From NCBI GenBank assembly GCA_039930045.1, contig JBDSQB010000005.1, positions 124,001-188,000 on the forward strand: a stretch of 64,000 bases of DNA, in the 5' to 3' direction. The position numbers and the translations under genes were made by a program. The notes beneath the pieces were generated by a model. The model was not told the DNA's origin and did no database searches. It saw only the letters and a list, made by a program, of their open reading frames with translations. The stretch's first letter is position 1. Every line of letters starts with the position of its first letter. Shown piece by piece: positions 1 through 8,504 of this stretch. Origin of the DNA: Chthoniobacterales bacterium. Lineage in GTDB: Bacteria; Verrucomicrobiota; Verrucomicrobiia; Chthoniobacterales; DASVRZ01.

Positions 1-84
1 CGAACGTCAGTGAATATGCCTTAACTATTGCCTTAAGATAAGCATTCAAAACGCTGATAATCGACGCAGGTCGTTCAAATCACT

Positions 85-156
85 GTCTCCATAGTTCAAC
101 GGATAGAACGAGGGTTTCCTAAACTCTAGATCTGGGTTCGATTCCCGGTGGAGACA
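85..156 (+). tRNA. tRNA-Arg (anticodon CCT)
   Basis: The sequence folds as a complete 72-nt cloverleaf. The acceptor stem pairs GTCTCCA with TGGAGAC, the D stem pairs GTTC with GAAC, the anticodon loop is TTCCTAA (anticodon CCT), and the T arm is CTGGG-TTCGATT-CCCGG. The discriminator base is A and CCA is not encoded. It should read AGG arginine codons. Confidence 0.95.
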
Positions 157-283
157 CTCTTTTGGATTGTTTTCCACTCATTCGTGAGAAAGATCAGCCA
201 TTTTTCCAAAAAAACATTTGTCACAAACGAGAATCGGTGGTTTATAGCTCGAACTCCCCAGTTACTTCATATTCTCCCCGACT

Positions 284-418
284 ATGTTCATCATGTTTTC
301 CCTCATCGGAGCTGTCTTTTTGACCGGCTCCCTAATGCTCTTGTGGGCCAATTTCAATGCTGTCGAAGGCTACGAAGACGAAGAGGGTTTTCATACTGGC
401 CGCCGTTCCAAGCGCTAG
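284..418 (+). CDS. small single-span membrane protein (44 aa)
   Basis: A 44-residue frame starting MFIMFSLIGAVF has one hydrophobic segment (about residues 1-22) followed by an acidic then basic tail ending GRRSKR. The distribution of hydrophobic, acidic and basic residues looks like a real microprotein. It lies downstream of the tRNA and its stop overlaps the 3' end of the opposite-strand methyltransferase gene by 4 nt. No clear Shine-Dalgarno site precedes it. Function is unknown; it could be a chance frame. Confidence 0.45.
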   Translation: MFIMFSLIGAVFLTGSLMLLWANFNAVEGYEDEEGFHTGRRSKR

Positions 419-1104
419 GCACTTTTTCTCGCCTGATAAAGGCTAACGATGCCGCCCGCCAGTTGCCGTGATTCGGATGCAACTCCGCCCACTTGCTCCA
501 TGAGACCGGTCATTTGCCTGCCGCTCGGAAAAGCCTCGATGGATTCGCCCAGATAATCGTAGGCGCACTTTTCTCCAGTTAGCAGGCCAGCGAGACGCGG
601 GAGAAAATGCCGCAGATAGAGGCGATAGGGGAGCCTGAGAAAATTGCACGGCATCGAGAAATCCAGAACGAGTAAGAGTCCGTTGGGCTGGAGGACGCGC
701 AGGAATTCACGCAGCGCCGTCTCGTAGGACGCCATGTTGCGGAGCCCAAAGGCCACGGTGAGCACGTCGAATGTGTCATTGGCAAAAGGCAGCCGCGTGC
801 CATCGGCACCTGTGAGATTCGGCACGTTTTTCAACTTGGCTTCGGCGAGCATGGGCAGGCAAAAATCGGCCGCGACGACTTCCGCTTCCGGGCAATATTT
901 TGCCAGGGTCAATGCCAGATCGCCGCTGCCTGTGGCCAGATCGAGGATCAGACGGGGCCGGTGGGCCGCTGCGATTTTGCCAATCCGCCGACGCCAGCCG
1001 TAGTCGAGGCCGAGACTAAGAACATGATTCGCCAGGTCGTAGCGCCGGGCGATTTTCCCGAACATCGTCTGAATGAAGACCGGATTCTGCGGGTGGGCTT
1101 CCAT
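415..1104 (-). CDS. ubiE: demethylmenaquinone/ubiquinone C-methyltransferase (MenG/UbiE)
   Basis: This 229-aa SAM-dependent methyltransferase catalyses the C-methylation step in menaquinone (or ubiquinone) synthesis. Visible family marks are the N-terminal block FGKIARRYDLAN (residues 15-26), the SAM-binding loop DLATGSGD (55-62) and the GLRN block (120-123). Length is normal for the family. Its ATG directly follows the TGA of the FHA-cyclase gene with no spacer, so the two are probably co-transcribed. Menaquinone rather than ubiquinone as substrate is inferred from the presumed phylum; no other quinone gene is in the window. Confidence 0.92.
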   Translation of the reverse strand: MEAHPQNPVFIQTMFGKIARRYDLANHVLSLGLDYGWRRRIGKIAAAHRPRLILDLATGSGDLALTLAKYCPEAEVVAADFCLPMLAEAKLKNVPNLTGADGTRLPFANDTFDVLTVAFGLRNMASYETALREFLRVLQPNGLLLVLDFSMPCNFLRLPYRLYLRHFLPRLAGLLTGEKCAYDYLGESIEAFPSGRQMTGLMEQVGGVASESRQLAGGIVSLYQARKSA

Positions 1105-2076
1105 TCAATTCGAGGGCTGGGAAAGAAGCGTGTCGGCTTGCGGCGTGCGCCAGTCGGCGAGACCGAAGACGCGCACGCGCTGGTTTTTGCCTTTGAGTTG
1201 ACGCTCCCCGAGGTCGTTCAGGGCGGGTTGCGGACGAAGTTCATTCGCAAAATCTTCGGAGAGAACGATGTCCTGGTTTAGCTCCTTCATCACCGATTCG
1301 AGCCGGAAAGCCGTGTTCACCGCATCGCCGATAATCGTGGCATCGCGCTGGGCCACGAGTCCGATATTTCCACAAGTGACCGGGCCAAAGTGCAATGCGA
1401 CTCCCACGCGAAACCGTGCATCCGTCTCCAGCCAGGTGCGCTTCTCGGTTGCCGCGAGAAACTTCTGCCCCACAGCCAGCGCGGCGGCGCATTCGACCCC
1501 TGAGATCGTGCCCTGACTCGGCTTCGGCCAGTAGGCGAGAATGGCGTCGCCGATAAATTTATCAATCGTGCCGCCGGAGAGATTGACGATATTTCCCGCC
1601 TCCGCAAACCAGCTCCCGAGGCCGCGCGCCAGCAGATCGGGAGTCGTCGTTTCCGCCACGGTGCTGAACCCCCGGATGTCGCAGACGAGGATCGCCACGT
1701 GCTGGATCGACGAATCCGTGCCCGCTCCAGTCGTGCCAATGGTCACATCGACGACGCCATCGCCATCTGAGTCGCCTTCTTCAAAGGTCTCGAAACGCAG
1801 CTCGTGATTGGAAATGCGGATCACGGCATTTTGCTCGAGCGTCACCGGAGTAACAACGCGATGGCCGTTGACATAGGTCCCGTTGCGACTGCCGAGATCC
1901 ATCAATTGATATTGAACTCCGTTGAAGCAGCGAATGAGCGAATGCTGCCGCGAGACGCGCGGATCGGACGACAGACAGACCGTGTTGTCCGGCGTGCGGC
2001 CGATGGTGGCGGTGTTGCCGATAATGATTTCAAAAGGTTCCCCGGAAGGCGGCGAAACGTGGACGCGGGCTGGCAT
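1105..2076 (-). CDS. FHA domain-class III adenylate/guanylate cyclase
   Basis: A 323-aa soluble signalling protein. Residues 1-97 form an FHA phosphothreonine-binding domain (IGR at 25-27, SRQH at 42-45, GSRNGT at 62-67). Residues 125-300 form a class III nucleotide cyclase catalytic domain with metal aspartates in CDIRGF (D133) and GDAILA (D177), a purine-selecting Lys (K173), and the TIIGDAVNTAFRLE block carrying substrate Asp and catalytic Asn/Arg. All key residues are present, so it should be active, probably making cAMP. It is divergent from a Ser/Thr kinase gene 99 bp away, which could supply the phosphothreonine ligand (inference). The ubiE gene follows immediately. Confidence 0.88.
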   Translation of the reverse strand: MPARVHVSPPSGEPFEIIIGNTATIGRTPDNTVCLSSDPRVSRQHSLIRCFNGVQYQLMDLGSRNGTYVNGHRVVTPVTLEQNAVIRISNHELRFETFEEGDSDGDGVVDVTIGTTGAGTDSSIQHVAILVCDIRGFSTVAETTTPDLLARGLGSWFAEAGNIVNLSGGTIDKFIGDAILAYWPKPSQGTISGVECAAALAVGQKFLAATEKRTWLETDARFRVGVALHFGPVTCGNIGLVAQRDATIIGDAVNTAFRLESVMKELNQDIVLSEDFANELRPQPALNDLGERQLKGKNQRVRVFGLADWRTPQADTLLSQPSN

Positions 2077-2175
2077 GGGGCAGACATTGCACGATTTCGC
2101 CAGTGGTGTCCATCGGTGCGACTTGCGAAGCGACGTTGCATTTCTCCCCGTGAGCGGATTACATCACGGGCACCA

Positions 2176-4350
2176 ATGGCCGAGGCGCAGCGATTCCAGC
2201 ATTACGAAGTCGAGATGAAGCCCGATGGCGCTCCCTTCGAGTTGGGTCGGGGCGCGATGGGGATCACTTACAAAGCCTTCGACACCAACTTGCGCTGTCC
2301 CGTCGCGTTGAAAGTCATCACGCATAGCTACCTCGGCAGCGAGGTGGCGCAGCAACGTTTCTTTCGCGAGGCACGGGCAGCGGCGGCGTTGCGGCACCCA
2401 AATGTCGCGTCGGTCTTCCACCTCGGGCAGGAGGGCGAAAATTTCTTCTACGCGATGGAGTTCGTCGAGGGCGAAACCGTGGACGCGCTCCTGCGGCGCG
2501 AAGGTCCGATCCCGGTAGCGAAAGCTCTGCAGATCGCACTGCAAGTCAACCGCGCGCTGGGCGCCGCCGACAAACAAGGCCTCGTCCATCGCGACCTCAA
2601 GCCAGCCAACATCATGATCCAGGCCGACTCGGAGAACGAGCTGCTGGTGAAATTGATCGACTTCGGCCTGGCCAAATCCGCCGTGCGCGACGCCAGCGAA
2701 GCGACGATCACGATGCAGGGTTTCCTCGGCACGCCGCACTTTGCCAGCCCGGAGCAACTCGAGGAAAAAGACGTCGATATTCGGTCCGACATTTACTCTT
2801 TGGGCGTCACGCTCTGGTGCATGTTGCTGGGGAAAACGCCCTACTCCGGCTCGCTCGCGCAAGTCATGAGCCAGCATCTTTACAAGCCGGTGCCGCTCGA
2901 TCAACTCGTGGGTTTCAGCCCGAGCGTCGCCGCCTTGTTGCGTCACATGCTGGAAAAAGACCCGGCCCGGCGTCCGCAGAATCCCATGGAACTCCGCCGG
3001 GAAATCGAGGACTGCCTGGAGACGCCGCAACTGCAAGCTCCGTTGGCGGCCGCGAGCATGGAAAACTTCGAGACACTCGCAGAAACCATCGCCGAACCAC
3101 TTCAAACACCCGCCGGAGCACTTCAAACACCTGCCGGAGTGGTTCAAACGCCTGCCGGAGCGGTTCAAACACCTGTCGGAGCGGTTCAAACACCTGTCGG
3201 AGCACTTCAAACACCTGCCGGAGTGGTTCAAACATCCGCCGGAGTGCGCCAAACGGGAAAAGGAGTCGTCTTGATCCTCCTCGCGTTGCTCTTTTTCGGG
3301 GCTCTCGGTGGTGGAGCCTGGTTGGTCTTGCAGAAAATCCTCCAGCCACATTCGACTCCGACTCCCATCGCGGAGGCGACGCCCACGGCGACTCCCGTAG
3401 TTGCCAGCCCGACGGCGACTCCGATCGTTGCCACGCCTCTGCCGACGCCGGACCCGGAGGCGGTGTTTCAGGAGGCATTCGCTCGGGCGCAATCGCTCAA
3501 TTCCGATGGAACTCAAGCGGCGGCCCAGATGCAGGCTTATCTCGATTTGCTCCAAAAATACCCCGGTCGGAGTGAGATTCGCACGCGGCTCGAAGGCATG
3601 ACGGCGCGTCTCATTCGCGACGAATCGCCCTTGGCGCCCGGCGAGTTTGAGAAACTCCACAGTGCATTGGAACTCGCCGCCAAGTCGGGCATCGTTCGCG
3701 CCGAATTGTTGCTCGCGCAAAACATCCGCGCCAACGAACCGGATCGTGCGCTGGATTTATACGAAGCCGTCGCCCGCACCGGCGATGTCTCGGCCATGCG
3801 CCAAGGCGGGCTGCTTTACTCCAATCGCAATCGACCCGGCGACATGCTGCGAGCCGTGGGGTTGTTTGAGCAAGGGGCCGCGCTGGGCGATGCCGGTTGC
3901 AAACTGGCCGCCGGCGAGACGTATCTGCTGGGCAAAGGCGTGCCGCGCGACGTCTCCAAGGGACTCGCCTACCTGCAGGAAGCCGCTGCCAGCGACGAGC
4001 CGCGCGCCTGGGATAAATTGGGCGATTACTACAATCGCGAGAAGGATTTCCCGAAGGCGCTGGAGGCATTTACGCGGGCTCGCGCCCTCGGCTGGACTCC
4101 GGCGCTGGCGAATCTCGGTGCGCTTTATATCAATGGCAGCGGGGTGCCGTCCGATCCAAAGCAGGCCGACGCGCTCTTCGCCGAAGGGGCCGCGAAAGGC
4201 GATGCGCGGGCGATGTTTTTTCATGCCCAATGTCTGCAATCGGGCTTGGGCACGACGAAAAATCTGGAGGACGCCCGCTCTTGGTATCGCAAGGCGGCGG
4301 CTGCCGGAGACAAGCGCGCGGCGGATTGGCTGGAGAAAAACGGCGGATAA
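2176..4350 (+). CDS. membrane-anchored Ser/Thr protein kinase with Sel1 repeats
   Basis: A 724-aa Hanks-type kinase. The kinase domain (residues 20-280) shows the glycine loop GRGAMG (25-30), VALK (Lys46), HRDLKPAN (138-145), DFG (162-164) and a GTPHFASPEQL activation segment. Residues 309-357 are seven-residue tandem repeats built on QTPAG, followed by a single membrane helix (about 364-385), a Thr/Pro-rich linker, and an extracytoplasmic part with several Sel1-like repeats that normally bind proteins. The ATG at 2176 was chosen because it sits just before the kinase domain; the frame stays open upstream but that part has no domain and crosses the divergent cyclase gene. The FHA-cyclase is a plausible partner (inference). 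Confidence 0.9.
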   Translation: MAEAQRFQHYEVEMKPDGAPFELGRGAMGITYKAFDTNLRCPVALKVITHSYLGSEVAQQRFFREARAAAALRHPNVASVFHLGQEGENFFYAMEFVEGETVDALLRREGPIPVAKALQIALQVNRALGAADKQGLVHRDLKPANIMIQADSENELLVKLIDFGLAKSAVRDASEATITMQGFLGTPHFASPEQLEEKDVDIRSDIYSLGVTLWCMLLGKTPYSGSLAQVMSQHLYKPVPLDQLVGFSPSVAALLRHMLEKDPARRPQNPMELRREIEDCLETPQLQAPLAAASMENFETLAETIAEPLQTPAGALQTPAGVVQTPAGAVQTPVGAVQTPVGALQTPAGVVQTSAGVRQTGKGVVLILLALLFFGALGGGAWLVLQKILQPHSTPTPIAEATPTATPVVASPTATPIVATPLPTPDPEAVFQEAFARAQSLNSDGTQAAAQMQAYLDLLQKYPGRSEIRTRLEGMTARLIRDESPLAPGEFEKLHSALELAAKSGIVRAELLLAQNIRANEPDRALDLYEAVARTGDVSAMRQGGLLYSNRNRPGDMLRAVGLFEQGAALGDAGCKLAAGETYLLGKGVPRDVSKGLAYLQEAAASDEPRAWDKLGDYYNREKDFPKALEAFTRARALGWTPALANLGALYINGSGVPSDPKQADALFAEGAAKGDARAMFFHAQCLQSGLGTTKNLEDARSWYRKAAAAGDKRAADWLEKNGG
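3100..3246 (+). repeat. in-frame 21-bp tandem repeat array (7 units)
   Basis: Seven consecutive units of exactly 21 bp begin at 3100, 3121, 3142, 3163, 3184, 3205 and 3226; an eighth at 3247 is degenerate. The shared core is TTCAAACACCTGCCGGAG. In the kinase frame each unit encodes seven residues containing QTPAG or QTPVG, placed between the kinase domain and the membrane helix. Units differ by only a few substitutions and no indels. The period matches two intergenic arrays at 22.9 kb and 40.5 kb. Confidence 0.95.
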
Positions 4351-4418
4351 GGTTCTCACTCGACTGACGTTTTTTCGCTGGCAAACCGGTCTTTTTCCCG
4401 CCTAATCTGCGCTCAACT

Positions 4419-4946
4419 ATGAAAAACCCCACCATCAAGGCTTCTGCCTGCGTCGCCACACTCGCCCTCTTCGTCACCGGTTGCGAAAATCTCTCGCCCG
4501 GTGCCAATGCCGCCCTGTTCGGGGGTTTGAGCGGAGTCGGAGCCGGGACCATCGCCCGCAGCGCCGGAGCCAGCACGAACGAATCCCTCGCCATCGGAGC
4601 CGCCACCGGCATCGCGACGGCCATCGTCGTTTACATCGTCGCCAAGCATCAGGCCACGGAGCGTCAGCATCAGATCGCCGAGGAGCGCGCCCGCATCGCG
4701 GCAGCTCGTTTGGAACGTCAAAGAGCCGCGCAGGCTTCCGCCAAAAAGAAACGCAAGAGCCGTTACATCGCGGTGGATACGGAGCGCAATTCCGAGAGCA
4801 CCGGCAAAAAATCGGTGATGATTTTCGACACAGAATCGAAGGAAATCGTGGGCAACAATGTCTATGACGTGCAATCGACTCCGGCCAAGGGCGAGGTGGC
4901 GAAGTTTGATACGTATTCCGCCGAATACGTCGGCACGGGTGCTTAG
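4419..4946 (+). CDS. glycine-rich lipoprotein, unknown function
   Basis: A 175-aa protein with a signal peptide ending in a lipobox (LFVTGC, lipidation at about Cys22). Residues 27-70 hold a glycine/alanine-rich membrane-associated stretch (LFGGLSGVGAGTIARSAGA) of the glycine-zipper kind, then a basic Ala/Arg/Lys coiled region (about 75-115) and a C-terminal part with VYDVQSTPAKGEV. It is probably anchored to an envelope membrane. It lies 68 bp after the kinase gene on the same strand and ends in a strong hairpin terminator. The precise role is not recognisable. Confidence 0.75.
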   Translation: MKNPTIKASACVATLALFVTGCENLSPGANAALFGGLSGVGAGTIARSAGASTNESLAIGAATGIATAIVVYIVAKHQATERQHQIAEERARIAAARLERQRAAQASAKKKRKSRYIAVDTERNSESTGKKSVMIFDTESKEIVGNNVYDVQSTPAKGEVAKFDTYSAEYVGTGA

Positions 4947-4966
4947 AATCGACTCAAACTGAAACG

Positions 4967-5007
4967 AAAACACCGGCTGTGAGCGAACTCATGCAGCCGG
5001 TGTTTTT
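4967..5007. terminator. Rho-independent terminator between convergent genes
   Basis: A 12-bp GC-rich stem pairs AAACACCGGCTG with CAGCCGGTGTTT, the inner bases TGAG/CTCA can extend it, and a T run follows on the plus strand. It separates the lipoprotein gene from the 3' end of fabF and may serve both strands. Confidence 0.88.
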
Positions 5008-5040
5008 GCGTTTGGGAGTGATCCGAGTGGGATCGGAATA

Positions 5041-6300
5041 TTACTCGAATGCCGTCGCGACGAGCGTGGCGTTGTGACCGCCGAAGCCGAAGGAATTGTT
5101 GACGACGACTTTGACTTTGGCCTCGCGGGCTACATTAGGAACGTAGTCGAGATCGCAGGCAGGATCCTGGTTTTCCAGATTGATCGTCGGCGGGAGAATG
5201 CCGTCGCGCATGGCCATGATGCAGGCAGCCATTTCGATGGCACCGGCGGCACCGAGGGTGTGGCCGGTCATGGATTTGGTGCTGCTGACGGCGATTTTTC
5301 CACCGTTTGCAGGGATGGCTGCGTCGCCAAATGCGAGCTTGATCGCCTGAGTTTCCGCAATGTCGCCGAGTCCGGTGGAAGTCGCGTGGGCGTTGATGTA
5401 ATCGACCTCGTCGGGATTCACCCCGGCGTGTTTCAGCGCCAGAGTCATGCAACGTGCGACGGATGATCCATCGGGGCGCGGACTGCTCATGTGGTAGGCG
5501 TCGGCGGTGACGCCGTAGCCGGCGAGTTCGCAATAAATCCGGGCTCCGCGAGCCTTGGCGTGTTCCATTTCCTCGAGGACGAGAACGCCCGCGCCTTCGC
5601 TGAGAACGAAGCCATCGCGCCCCAAGTCAAATGGACGGCTGGCGCGCTCTGGGTCGTCGTTGCGCGTGCTCATCGCCTTCATGTTGTCGAAACCGGAGAT
5701 GCCGAGCGGAACGCAAGCCGCCTCGCTGCCACCGGCGAGAAAACCGTCGGCGTCGCCAAACTTGATGATGCGCCAGGCTTCGCCGAGTGCGTTGTTTGCG
5801 GTCGCGCAAGCCGAGACGACGCTGAGGTTCGGGCCCTGGAAATTGAACTCCATGGAAATGATGCCGCTCGCCATGTTGGAGATCATCATCGGGATCATGA
5901 ACGGACTGACGCGACCCGGACCTTTTAGAATGAGGTTGGTGTGCTGCGCCTCCAGCGTGCCGAGGCCGCCGATGCCGCTGCCGACGATCACTCCGAAACG
6001 GGTGACATCGATTTTTTCGAGATCGAGCCCGCTGTCAGCGACTGCCATCTTGCTCGCCGCCATGCCAAGCTGGGTGAAACGATCCGCGCGCCGCGAGTCC
6101 TTCGGGTTGGCGAAGAAGGGAACTGGATCGAAGTTTTTAACCTCGCCCGCGATCTTGCAGCCGTAGCCCGTGGTGTCGAAAGCCTGGATGAGACCGACGC
6201 CGCTGCGGCCGTGTTTCAAGCTGTCCCAAAACGTGGGAAGATCATTTCCAACGGGGGAAATGACGCCGATGCCAGTGATGACGACTCTGCGAGTATTCAT
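5041..6300 (-). CDS. fabF: beta-ketoacyl-ACP synthase II (FabF)
   Basis: This 419-aa condensing enzyme elongates acyl-ACP with malonyl-ACP in fatty-acid synthesis. The catalytic triad is visible as Cys165 in SVVSACATA, His305 in NAHATST and His347 in KSMTGHTLGAAG. The start MNTRRVVITGIG gives the usual length; the frame is open further upstream without any domain. It lies 23 bp after the IMP dehydrogenase-like gene on the same strand and is probably co-transcribed with it. Confidence 0.95.
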   Translation of the reverse strand: MNTRRVVITGIGVISPVGNDLPTFWDSLKHGRSGVGLIQAFDTTGYGCKIAGEVKNFDPVPFFANPKDSRRADRFTQLGMAASKMAVADSGLDLEKIDVTRFGVIVGSGIGGLGTLEAQHTNLILKGPGRVSPFMIPMMISNMASGIISMEFNFQGPNLSVVSACATANNALGEAWRIIKFGDADGFLAGGSEAACVPLGISGFDNMKAMSTRNDDPERASRPFDLGRDGFVLSEGAGVLVLEEMEHAKARGARIYCELAGYGVTADAYHMSSPRPDGSSVARCMTLALKHAGVNPDEVDYINAHATSTGLGDIAETQAIKLAFGDAAIPANGGKIAVSSTKSMTGHTLGAAGAIEMAACIMAMRDGILPPTINLENQDPACDLDYVPNVAREAKVKVVVNNSFGFGGHNATLVATAFE

Positions 6301-6323
6301 GGGAGTGTGGGCGAGATGAGGGA

Positions 6324-7502
6324 TTAGCGGGTGCCCATTCCGACGCTTTGGACGGTCTGGAAGAGCTTGCCCTCGGTCTTGATCGACGGGGCAATGATGA
6401 TTTCGGTTTCCTGAAACTCGCGAATGCTGGCCGCGCCGACGTTGCCCATGCAAGTCGTGATGGCACCAACGAGATTTTGTGAGCCGTCATCGACTTCCGC
6501 CGGGCCGAAGAGGATTTGTTTGAGCGAGCCGGTGGTGCCGACTTTGATACGGGTGCCGCGAGGCAGATTCGCGTGCGGCGTGGCCATGCCCCAGTGGTTG
6601 CCTTTGCCGGGAGCTTCCTGCGCTTTGGCGAAGGCGCTGCCGACCATGACGGCGTCGGAACCGCAGGCGAGCGCCTTGCAAACGTCGCCGCCCTTGCTCA
6701 TGCCGCCGTCGGTGATGATCGGGACGTAGCGTCCGGTTTGCTTGAAATATTGGTCGCGAGCCGCTGCGCAATCGACGGTGGCGGTGACCTGTGGCACGCC
6801 GAGTCCGAGGACGCCACGCGAGGTGCAGGCCGCTCCGGGTCCGACTCCGATGAGGACGCCAGCGACGCCGCATTGCATGATTTCGAGAGTCACGTCGTAG
6901 CCGACAGTGTTGCCGATGATGACGGGGATTTTCAGTCCTGCGCAGAATTTCGCCAGTTCTAGCGACTGGTATTCGGTGGAAATGTGGCGAACCGTCGAGA
7001 CGGTGCTTTGGACGACGAAAAGATCGGCTCCCGCTTCCTGGGCGATGGCGGCGTAACGGTCCGCTTTTTGCGGAATGGAACTAACCGCTGCAAAACCACC
7101 ACCTGCCTTGATTTCCTGCACGCGCTTCGCAATGAGGTCTTCGCGGATGGGTTCGAGATAAATCTTTTGGAGCAGTCCGGTGACGTGATCTTTGTCGGCC
7201 TCGACCACTTGCTGAAGGACTTCGTCGGGGTTTTCGTAGCGAGTTTGGACGCCTTCGAGGTTCAGAACAGCGAGACCGCCAAGCTTGCCCATGGCGATGG
7301 CGAAACGCACGTCGACGACGCCGTCCATGGCGCTGGCGAGAATGGGAATGCTGAGTTTGAGGGGTTCCGAATCGCGCCGCGGGACTTGGAATGAGATGTC
7401 CACCTCATTGGGGTTGATGGTGATGGCACCGGGGACGAGGGCGATCTCGTCGAAGCCATAAGTGACCCGTGCCTTGCGATTACGTCCGATCCACATTCCC
7501 AT
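6324..7502 (-). CDS. guaB: IMP dehydrogenase-like protein, GuaB3 type (no CBS domains)
   Basis: A 392-aa (beta/alpha)8 barrel of the IMPDH/GMP reductase family. The catalytic cysteine loop GPGAACTSRG (Cys226) and the phosphate-binding block ITDGGMSKGGD are present. Classical GuaB is near 490 aa with two CBS domains; here the CBS pair is absent, as in the GuaB3 group of actinobacteria and cyanobacteria. It probably oxidises IMP to XMP for guanine nucleotide synthesis, although the substrate of this subgroup is less certain than for GuaB. It sits between the exbBD cluster and fabF on the same strand. Confidence 0.85.
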   Translation of the reverse strand: MGMWIGRNRKARVTYGFDEIALVPGAITINPNEVDISFQVPRRDSEPLKLSIPILASAMDGVVDVRFAIAMGKLGGLAVLNLEGVQTRYENPDEVLQQVVEADKDHVTGLLQKIYLEPIREDLIAKRVQEIKAGGGFAAVSSIPQKADRYAAIAQEAGADLFVVQSTVSTVRHISTEYQSLELAKFCAGLKIPVIIGNTVGYDVTLEIMQCGVAGVLIGVGPGAACTSRGVLGLGVPQVTATVDCAAARDQYFKQTGRYVPIITDGGMSKGGDVCKALACGSDAVMVGSAFAKAQEAPGKGNHWGMATPHANLPRGTRIKVGTTGSLKQILFGPAEVDDGSQNLVGAITTCMGNVGAASIREFQETEIIIAPSIKTEGKLFQTVQSVGMGTR

Positions 7503-7538
7503 AAATAATTGGTTTTGAAAAAGTTAAGTTGCGTTGTT

Positions 7539-7769
7539 TTAGCTGTTGCCTCGTTCATTGAGGCTGCCACATTTCGGACAGCGCGGCAGGGGGTTGTCGC
7601 TCCGGTCTTCAAAGGGGAGTGCGCAAATTATACATTGCAGCCGGTAACGCAAGACTTCGCTTTCTCTTCTTTTGCGGATCCAATTGGCCCAAAGCCAGAG
7701 CGTCATGATAAAAATCAGGCCGAAAACGACATAGGCTGGCAGGAGCAAATGCAGCGGGATGCGAATCAT
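7539..7769 (-). CDS. small membrane protein with C-terminal zinc ribbon
   Basis: A 76-aa protein with one N-terminal membrane helix (about residues 7-29, LHLLLPAYVVFGLIFIM) and a cytoplasmic zinc-ribbon pattern, CIIC then CPKC about 18 residues later. The start overlaps the stop of the upstream 241-aa gene by 4 bp, so translation is probably coupled. It is the last gene of the exbB-exbD cluster. No specific function is known to me; it may be an assembly or regulatory subunit of the transporter. Confidence 0.75.
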   Translation of the reverse strand: MIRIPLHLLLPAYVVFGLIFIMTLWLWANWIRKRRESEVLRYRLQCIICALPFEDRSDNPLPRCPKCGSLNERGNS

Positions 7770-8491
7770 GGCGCGGCTTTTTTCCAGATTTCACCGCCCC
7801 AATGGATTTGAACCCAGCCGCTGGTCTGGCTGTTTTTCAGCGCGACTTGCGAAGCCATCAGCCACTGGCGCGCATAACTATCCAACTCGTCGTGCCCCGA
7901 TGACTGGAGCAGGAAAAAGGCTTTTTCGCCATATGGCCCGGCACTGGTGATGAGAAATTGCGCAGGCGTGGGGAGTTCGCCGTTGATCGCGGGTGGGGAA
8001 AATGGCCTTGAAAAATCGAGTTCGATGGAGGGTGACGGGACGACTTTGGAAGTGAGGATCGCCACTTTTTTCGTCACGGTTCCCACATTCGACTGGAAGT
8101 CCGGCACCGGTCCCGGCGGAAAAAACGACTGGTGATGCAGCGAATTGGTTTCTCGAAGGACAGGCAGCGGCTCGGGCAGGACTTTTTCGTAACTTGGCTG
8201 ATAAGGCGGGGTGTCGAAAAGGTGCGGCGGCTGCGGCGACTCGCTTTGAAAAGCGATGGCGGCGGGATCGTGGTTTTCGATCCACTCGAGCACAGGCAGA
8301 TCGCGAGAGTTATTGGGATCGAGAACGGTCAGCCGCGCACTGGCAATGAGCTTTTTTTCCGGCTCGGGGACGGAGGCTTGGACGAGGTAGAAAGCCATTC
8401 CGTGGATAAAAACCGCACCCAGAATCATGCTGGGCAGCACCCAGTCTTGCGCGCGCAGCCGGGGAGTGGAAAAAATGGGCTGCCACTTCAT
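7766..8491 (-). CDS. single-pass periplasmic protein in exbBD operon (possible TonB-like partner)
   Basis: A 241-aa protein with a cytoplasmic N-terminus, one membrane helix (about residues 17-40) and a proline-rich periplasmic domain. That topology, together with its place directly after exbD, is what TonB or TolA partners show. The C-terminus ends with SGWVQIHWGG, loosely like the last strand of TonB-type domains, but no clear TonB motif is seen. The gene overlaps the zinc-ribbon gene by 4 bp and follows exbD by 13 bp. I propose an energy-transducing partner of ExbBD; this is inference. Confidence 0.6.
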   Translation of the reverse strand: MKWQPIFSTPRLRAQDWVLPSMILGAVFIHGMAFYLVQASVPEPEKKLIASARLTVLDPNNSRDLPVLEWIENHDPAAIAFQSESPQPPHLFDTPPYQPSYEKVLPEPLPVLRETNSLHHQSFFPPGPVPDFQSNVGTVTKKVAILTSKVVPSPSIELDFSRPFSPPAINGELPTPAQFLITSAGPYGEKAFFLLQSSGHDELDSYARQWLMASQVALKNSQTSGWVQIHWGGEIWKKAAP

Positions 8492-8504
8492 GGCGTTGCG
8501 TCGA

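Noticed and set aside
1804-2175. A 124-residue N-terminal extension of the Ser/Thr kinase
   Set aside because: It overlaps the divergent FHA-cyclase gene and its promoter gap and contains no domain; the ATG at 2176 directly precedes the kinase domain.
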